Source: Gigaspora margarita (taxonomy: Eukaryota > Glomeromycota > Glomeromycetes > Diversisporales > Gigasporaceae). From it: DNA of 64,000 nt. The notes beneath the pieces are model-generated. The model was given only the letters and a program-made list of their open reading frames with translations, had not been told where the DNA came from and searched no databases. The stretch spans positions 348,875-412,874 of the forward strand of contig WTPW01000015.1 of the NCBI GenBank assembly GCA_009809945.1. Reading direction: 5' to 3'. The position numbers were made by a program, and so were the translations under genes. The stretch's first letter is position 1, and the number at the start of each line of letters is the position of its first letter. Shown piece by piece: positions 59,198 to 64,000 of the stretch.

Positions 59198-59739
59198 AAT
59201 GCATTGAACCTTTCAGACTTCAACAGAACTTCTGGCCTTCAACTTCTGGACTTAGAGTAAAGTTTTCTAATTTTTTAATAGGATTTTTGTAAGACTTTCA
59301 ATAAGACTTTCGCTTTTAGTAACTTTTCAATCCGATGTATTTTAATGTATCACAAATACTTTTGGAGCTTTTGAATACAATTCACTATTGCATATCTTCT
59401 TGCATAATAATGGTATATACTAGAAAATCAGAATCAGATGTAGGTCCGAAGCGAAAATAAAAGCTAGCTTTTACTATATGTGTTACACTGACTGCAGAAC
59501 ATTCATGGGACCCAAAATTCTCGATTTTATTGTTTTTTTTTTGCTAGACGTTATATAGACATGCTTTCAATTTGTCTAGAAATGTGAGTCCTCGCTAATG
59601 CTTCAGACAATGAGTATCATATAAATATATATTTTTTTTTGCAATAACTTAATTGTTTACTTATCAAGATTTAGTTAGTAAGCGCAATAAAGTTTAAAAC
59701 ACCTTAATGCGTTGCGTAAGCAACGCGAGACAAGCTAGT

Positions 59740-62046
59740 ATGAATTAGCACATAATAAACGCACAGTACTTTTTAAATGTTTTAAAATTATTGAGGCAAT
59801 TATCACATTTAGCTGAAGGCAAAATTTACACTATAGTATCTGATTTTGCTATTTTCAAGTTTAATGAATTACTTTTTGATATTGTAATTGTAAAGTATTA
59901 TGAAGGATTTATTAAAATGGCACAAATCTAATAAACCAATATTTTTATCGTATCAAACACATATTCACACTTTAAAACCATCTCTTTTTATAAAATTTAT
60001 TTAAAGACGATCTGTATATGGGACTCCTCAACAAAAAAAGGAATAAGGCCAAAAAAATTTTTTTAAAAATTAGTGTAATAATCATAAATTGCAGAATCAA
60101 AATTTTTTGCCATGCCTCTTTTTATTGTAGGAGTCCCATATATATTTTTTATTATGCTGATAGAATATCGAACAGTACATTGATTATTGTTTCTATTCAA
60201 GTAATTTCTATTACATCATTGGGAATTTAATATTGTTTGACGGAAAGGTATATGTAAATAATGATTTATTAGATGTGTGCTTTCTTTTATAACTTTATAT
60301 ATAAAACTACGAATTAGATGTTTAAATTTAATAAATGAATCGGAAAGATAATTATGAATTCCTTGAGCATCGTCCATTGTATAAAGTAATAAAATATCAG
60401 ATTAATTTATTTATTTTGTATATATTTTTTTTCGTATAACTACATTTGCAGTATCATATACTGCGTCATAAATTTTATGGTAGTGTAAAAATTTGCCGTA
60501 ATTCTATTCATCAAAATTCGTTCTTCATTATTAGTGAAATTTCTAATTCCTTTAAATTCATCAATAAAAAAACTTATACATGAAAGTAATTTCACCTGGT
60601 GAACTTTCGAAATTATTTTTGCTAGCAAAGATTATTTTTATCTGACGAAATTATTTTCGCATGATGAAATTCCAAAATTATTTTTGTCTGCTAAAATTAT
60701 TTGCATCTGTAAATTGTTATTGACGGTTGTATTATTGTATATAAGTTTATATTGTATACTTTTGAACCTCTCAAACCTGACCCTATCAGAATCAATAACC
60801 TGTCAAATATTATAAAAATTAGTGCACCAAGTCAGTTTCTGCTATATACTGTTGAACCTCCCAAAACTGATACGCATAGTGATCATGTTTTTGCATCAGT
60901 ATTGAGAGGTTATCAGATGTGCAAACACTATAGCTGTTAGGTGTCATATAGTAGAAACGCACTTGCGGATTAATTTTTTTTATCAGATTAGACAGGTTAT
61001 CAGTTCTGACAGGATCGGTTTGAGAGGCTCAACAGTAATTCTGTAAAAATGTTTCAAATCAGATCAATATCGATACAAAACATGACCACCATGCATTTTT
61101 GAGAGGTTCAATATGGTAATTGATTTTTAATATACTAAAGCGTAAAAGTTGCAATAAAAAACCTCGCTAATATTTATTTAATATAACAATTAATTTAAAT
61201 ATTAAATTTAATTTTCGTCATTCGAAAATATTTTGGAATAGCGAAAATATTTTAGATATTCTAATATATTACATATTCGGCACGTTAAAATAATTTAGCC
61301 ATTTAAATTTACGCCAAAGGCCAAATAATTTAGACACCAATGTATATGCATAGGTATTAACTGAAGATAGTACTTAAACAGATCGATATTATTTATATAT
61401 CGTTAATTTCATTAGTTGAATTAACATTGAGTAAATTAGGTAAATCAAACTGAATTGAATCCATTTGAAGTCGGCTAAGGAAAATTTTCCATCCGTCAAG
61501 AAAATTTTGACAGATCAATATTTCTTAAAATCTACTACTTGTTATTTTTGTAAGGCTTTCCTGTTCAACATTTAAAAATCTATCTAATTTACTTAGTCCC
61601 TCCTCATGACAAAACTTTAAAGACTTACTCTGTTTCTTTTTTTTTTTTTTTTAAACGCTCCTGTAACGGTAGTTTCAAGTTGTTTAGAAAAATTAATTTT
61701 GTTATTAATGATGGTCAACCGTGTTTATTGATATAATATATCGAAATGCATGACACTTACAGGTGAATTATCACTGGTAAAGCACATAAATGAGATACTA
61801 TTCAATAGGTTCTGAGAATTGCTACATAAAAATATCAATGTAATTTGGTTTATAAAATAAGTCTTTCTACGTTACTACATATGAAATATTTAACATTTTA
61901 GATGAATCATTAAATTTGTTGAAGCCTTACAGATTAATTCTATAGCAGACTTAGCGATGGGAGTAAGTACAGCTGAATTAATAACTAACCATGATCCAAT
62001 TGTTATTGGGGCCCACTTCTAAATTTGCATATTTATATTATTACTG
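59740..62046. other. intergenic with two small TIR elements
   Basis: 60017-60140 is a 124-bp MITE (TATGGGACTCCT ends, TA flanks). 60757-61038 is a TIR element with about 50-bp imperfect ends (TTGAACCTCTCAAACC, TATCAGAATCAATAACCTGT). 60560-60720 repeats AAATTATTTTTGTC. No gene seen. Confidence 0.55.
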
Positions 62047-63889
62047 TTTGACCAATTTTCGAGATACTAGAAATTTGAAAGATATGAAGGTTGACAATAA
62101 TGTTAATTTTACAAAGAATAGTGTGATAGTTAGTATCAGGTATTAATGATTAAATAGATTTTAAAGTTGGAAGAAATTTTGGCTGAGAATAAAGTTTATC
62201 TTATAACAGAATCAAATTAGCATGAATTAGTAAAAAAATATAAGCATGAGCATAAACGAAATTATGAAGAAAATAATGACAAAGTGGCAATAAAAAATCT
62301 TCATTATTAAAGATTGCGAATTTGATTTATTTATTGCAGAAGAAAATTATCATGACAATATAACGATTTCATCCAATGATGAATTGACTCGAAATAAAGG
62401 TTTATTCCTAAAAGTACAGATGGAAATTCTGTCTACTGCATGCTTAGGTTTCTCTATAGAATCAGAAAAGAATTCACAAGACCATTCCGAAACAGCATTA
62501 AAATGTTATATTGAACATTTTGGTAAGCAGAAATTTCTATTAGAGAACGAAGTATCGAGCTTACTTCAGAATTCCAAAATGAAGTGCAAAAAGTGATCGA
62601 ATCGCAAAATTCCCAAGAAATTAATAAAGTTTTCACAGATTTTGGCCAATTTATTCCTACTACAGTCCGATTTGGAGGAAGACTTTATTTTAAAGATACA
62701 ACAAACATGACCAAAAATTCGACCAATAACAATAAAACAGGCTCGGCGAGCCTCAGTGTGCGTGGGAAAGGTATAGAAGTTCAAAATAATTTTGTCACAT
62801 GTAGCAAAAGCGAAAGTATTATGCAAGAAAAAAATTTCGGCAATTTTCAGAGAAAATAAAGGAAAAATGTATTAAGGAAAAGAAGCCAAATGGAAAGTTT
62901 CTTTACAGGATTTTAGATCTTGGGAACCAATCGAATTTCGCAAACCCATAAGCATCTCTGAGTTTTTAAAGAAGATTTAAAAAAGAAAATAAGAGAAATT
63001 ATTGGGAAAAGAATTATTGTCGTGGCTGAAGCTGGAAATGGCTGAAGCTGGAAATTTTAATTATTTTAATATGAAAATTCAAAAATTTTTAGGGCCTTTT
63101 GTTAGGGTTTTTTAGGGTTAGGTTAGGGTTTAGGGATAGTTTAATAATAAAAGAGTATAAGTGGATTTTATATTTTTAAATCAAGGTCCCTAATTTCCAG
63201 CTTCAGCCATTTCCAGCTTCAGCCGCGACAATTATTTACTCTAATTTTCAAGATCATGAGTTTAAATTTAATAACTTAAGTAAAATAGTCAGTTTAGAAA
63301 GCCTGAGATGTTCAAAAAATGTTCTCAAATCCTGATATTGATTTCCAAGTGTTTGCTACAATTTTTAACACGGATGAAAATAACGATGTATTCGCTTACA
63401 TTTTGTATACTCCAGAACTTTACGATATTCCAAAATTATCATTAATTGCATACAATCAAATAATGAGCGGCAAAGAGTCTGTCAAACTAAGATAGCTGGA
63501 TAATTGTTGGATATAACCTAGACATTAGTTCTGCTCTGTTGAGTTCGGATATTCGCCTTCAAAGTACTAGTAAAAAAAAATAGATGCATCATCAAATGAC
63601 CCTAGCAAAGAACATGTGTTTATATAAAATGTTGAGGACAATCTTCTAGTGCATGTGGTCATCATTTTAGCTTATGTGAAATCGCTGAAAAACTTTTGCA
63701 TGACTTTATAGATATGATCTATACAAAAATGCATATACTAAATTTCCTAATTTTGAATTTAATGTACTATCCTTTATCAAATATCCAGGTTCTAATATAC
63801 TTGGTCAAGTTAAAGTAAATCGGGTAATTATCTAAAAAAAAATTTCCTTTTCAAAAGAATAACAGCAAAAAGCAAGATAATGATAATAC
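62047..63889 (+). pseudogene. fossil MACPF-like gene, tandem paralogue of the gene at 52638
   Basis: Nucleotide similarity to the intact gene runs from the segment matching its residue about 45 to shortly before the LPEFISL region, then ends abruptly. Both ends of the gene are missing. It is broken in roughly ten or more places and cannot be functional. A MITE split it after the duplication (63019-63229). Same strand and about 7.4 kb from the intact copy, so a tandem duplication later separated by the Helitron is likely. Identity is still high, so the loss looks moderately recent. Confidence 0.9.
63019..63229. mobile_element. MITE, 211 bp, exact 7-bp duplication, inside the fossil gene
   Basis: TIR GTCGtGGCTGAAGCTGGAAA, then TGGCTGAAGCTGGAAATT, inverted at the right end (one difference). 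AATTATT at 63012-63018 and 63230-63236. The intact paralogue has a single AATTATT at this point, which proves the insertion and its exact borders. The interior has GGGTTAGGTTAGGGTTTAGG. Confidence 0.95.
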
Positions 63890-64000
63890 TAGTAATTTGA
63901 GAAAATTTTCCTTAATCGGTTAACCGAACCGAAACATTTGGTGTCAACCTCACGTTTACTTTCGGGATTCTCGGACTTTTACTCTCTCGACCTTGCTCAT

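Larger units (their letters stand above)
55918..59738 (+). mobile_element. non-autonomous Helitron, 3.8 kb
   Basis: 5' end TCTATATAATTAAAACAC preceded by A. 3' end CTAG followed by T, with a perfect 7-bp hairpin (GCGTTGC GTAA GCAACGC, 59709-59726) eight bases before CTAG. TC..hairpin..CTRR between A and T is the Helitron hallmark. The 5' start could instead be 55906, where TCTATATAATTA also occurs. No Rep/helicase ORF is present, so it depends on another copy. It has served as a landing site for the elements at 56140, 56961 and 58262. Confidence 0.75.

Overview
The window is very AT-rich eukaryotic DNA, mostly transposon debris and inverted or tandem repeats around a small gene-bearing core. 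The gene families are those expanded in arbuscular mycorrhizal fungi (Glomeromycotina, most like Rhizophagus; the genus is my inference): TKL-type kinases joined to TPR and Sel1 repeats, glomeromycete MACPF-like proteins, a BTB-BACK-TLDc remnant, a DUF6589-like multicopy family, and LINE, SINE, Helitron and MITE copies. Introns are short (about 65-105 bp unless invaded), with GT-AG ends. I saw no LTR element and no virus-like element.

Layout. 1-4.3 kb: simple repeats, a decayed multicopy gene and a large inverted-repeat cluster. 5-5.9 kb: remnant of a RING-like gene. 6.3-11.3 kb: a T/G-rich array split by a 3.9-kb terminal-inverted-repeat element that holds a broken BTB-BACK-TLDc gene. 13.3-14.7 kb: a 305-bp tandem array. 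15.6-16.6, 32.9-33.1 and 35.6-36.6 kb: three copies of one long tRNA-headed SINE, each with target-site duplications. 18.2-19.1 kb: a TIR element. 19.6-22.6 kb: a nearly full-length but stop-ridden DUF6589-like gene. 24.6-25.6 kb: a 5'-truncated LINE. 26.2-27.3 kb: fragments of a Sel1 gene and of a mitochondrial ribosomal protein uS12 gene. 27.6-41.1 kb: MITEs, a 1-kb foldback, a palindrome of palindromes, minisatellites and a deleted pogo/Tigger-like transposon.

Core. From 41.3 to 50.8 kb, eleven exons read in one frame. The apparent stop codons at 44892 and 46858 lie across in-phase splice donors, so what looks like a row of separate ORFs can be one gene of about 2,693 residues: kinase, 18 TPRs, MACPF-like region, pseudokinase, active-looking kinase, Sel1 repeats. 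At 52.6-54.7 kb is a stand-alone MACPF-like gene of 670 residues, and at 62.0-63.9 kb its decayed tandem paralogue, split by a MITE. Between the two lies a 3.8-kb non-autonomous Helitron (55.9-59.7 kb) that carries at least three nested elements.

How it may work together (inference): the big protein joins sensing/scaffold repeats (TPR, Sel1), two kinases around a pseudokinase, and a pore-former-like module. The next intact gene encodes the same pore-former-like module alone. This looks like a signalling or self/non-self effector locus, broadly similar in logic to plant tandem-kinase immune proteins, but nothing in the sequence proves that role.
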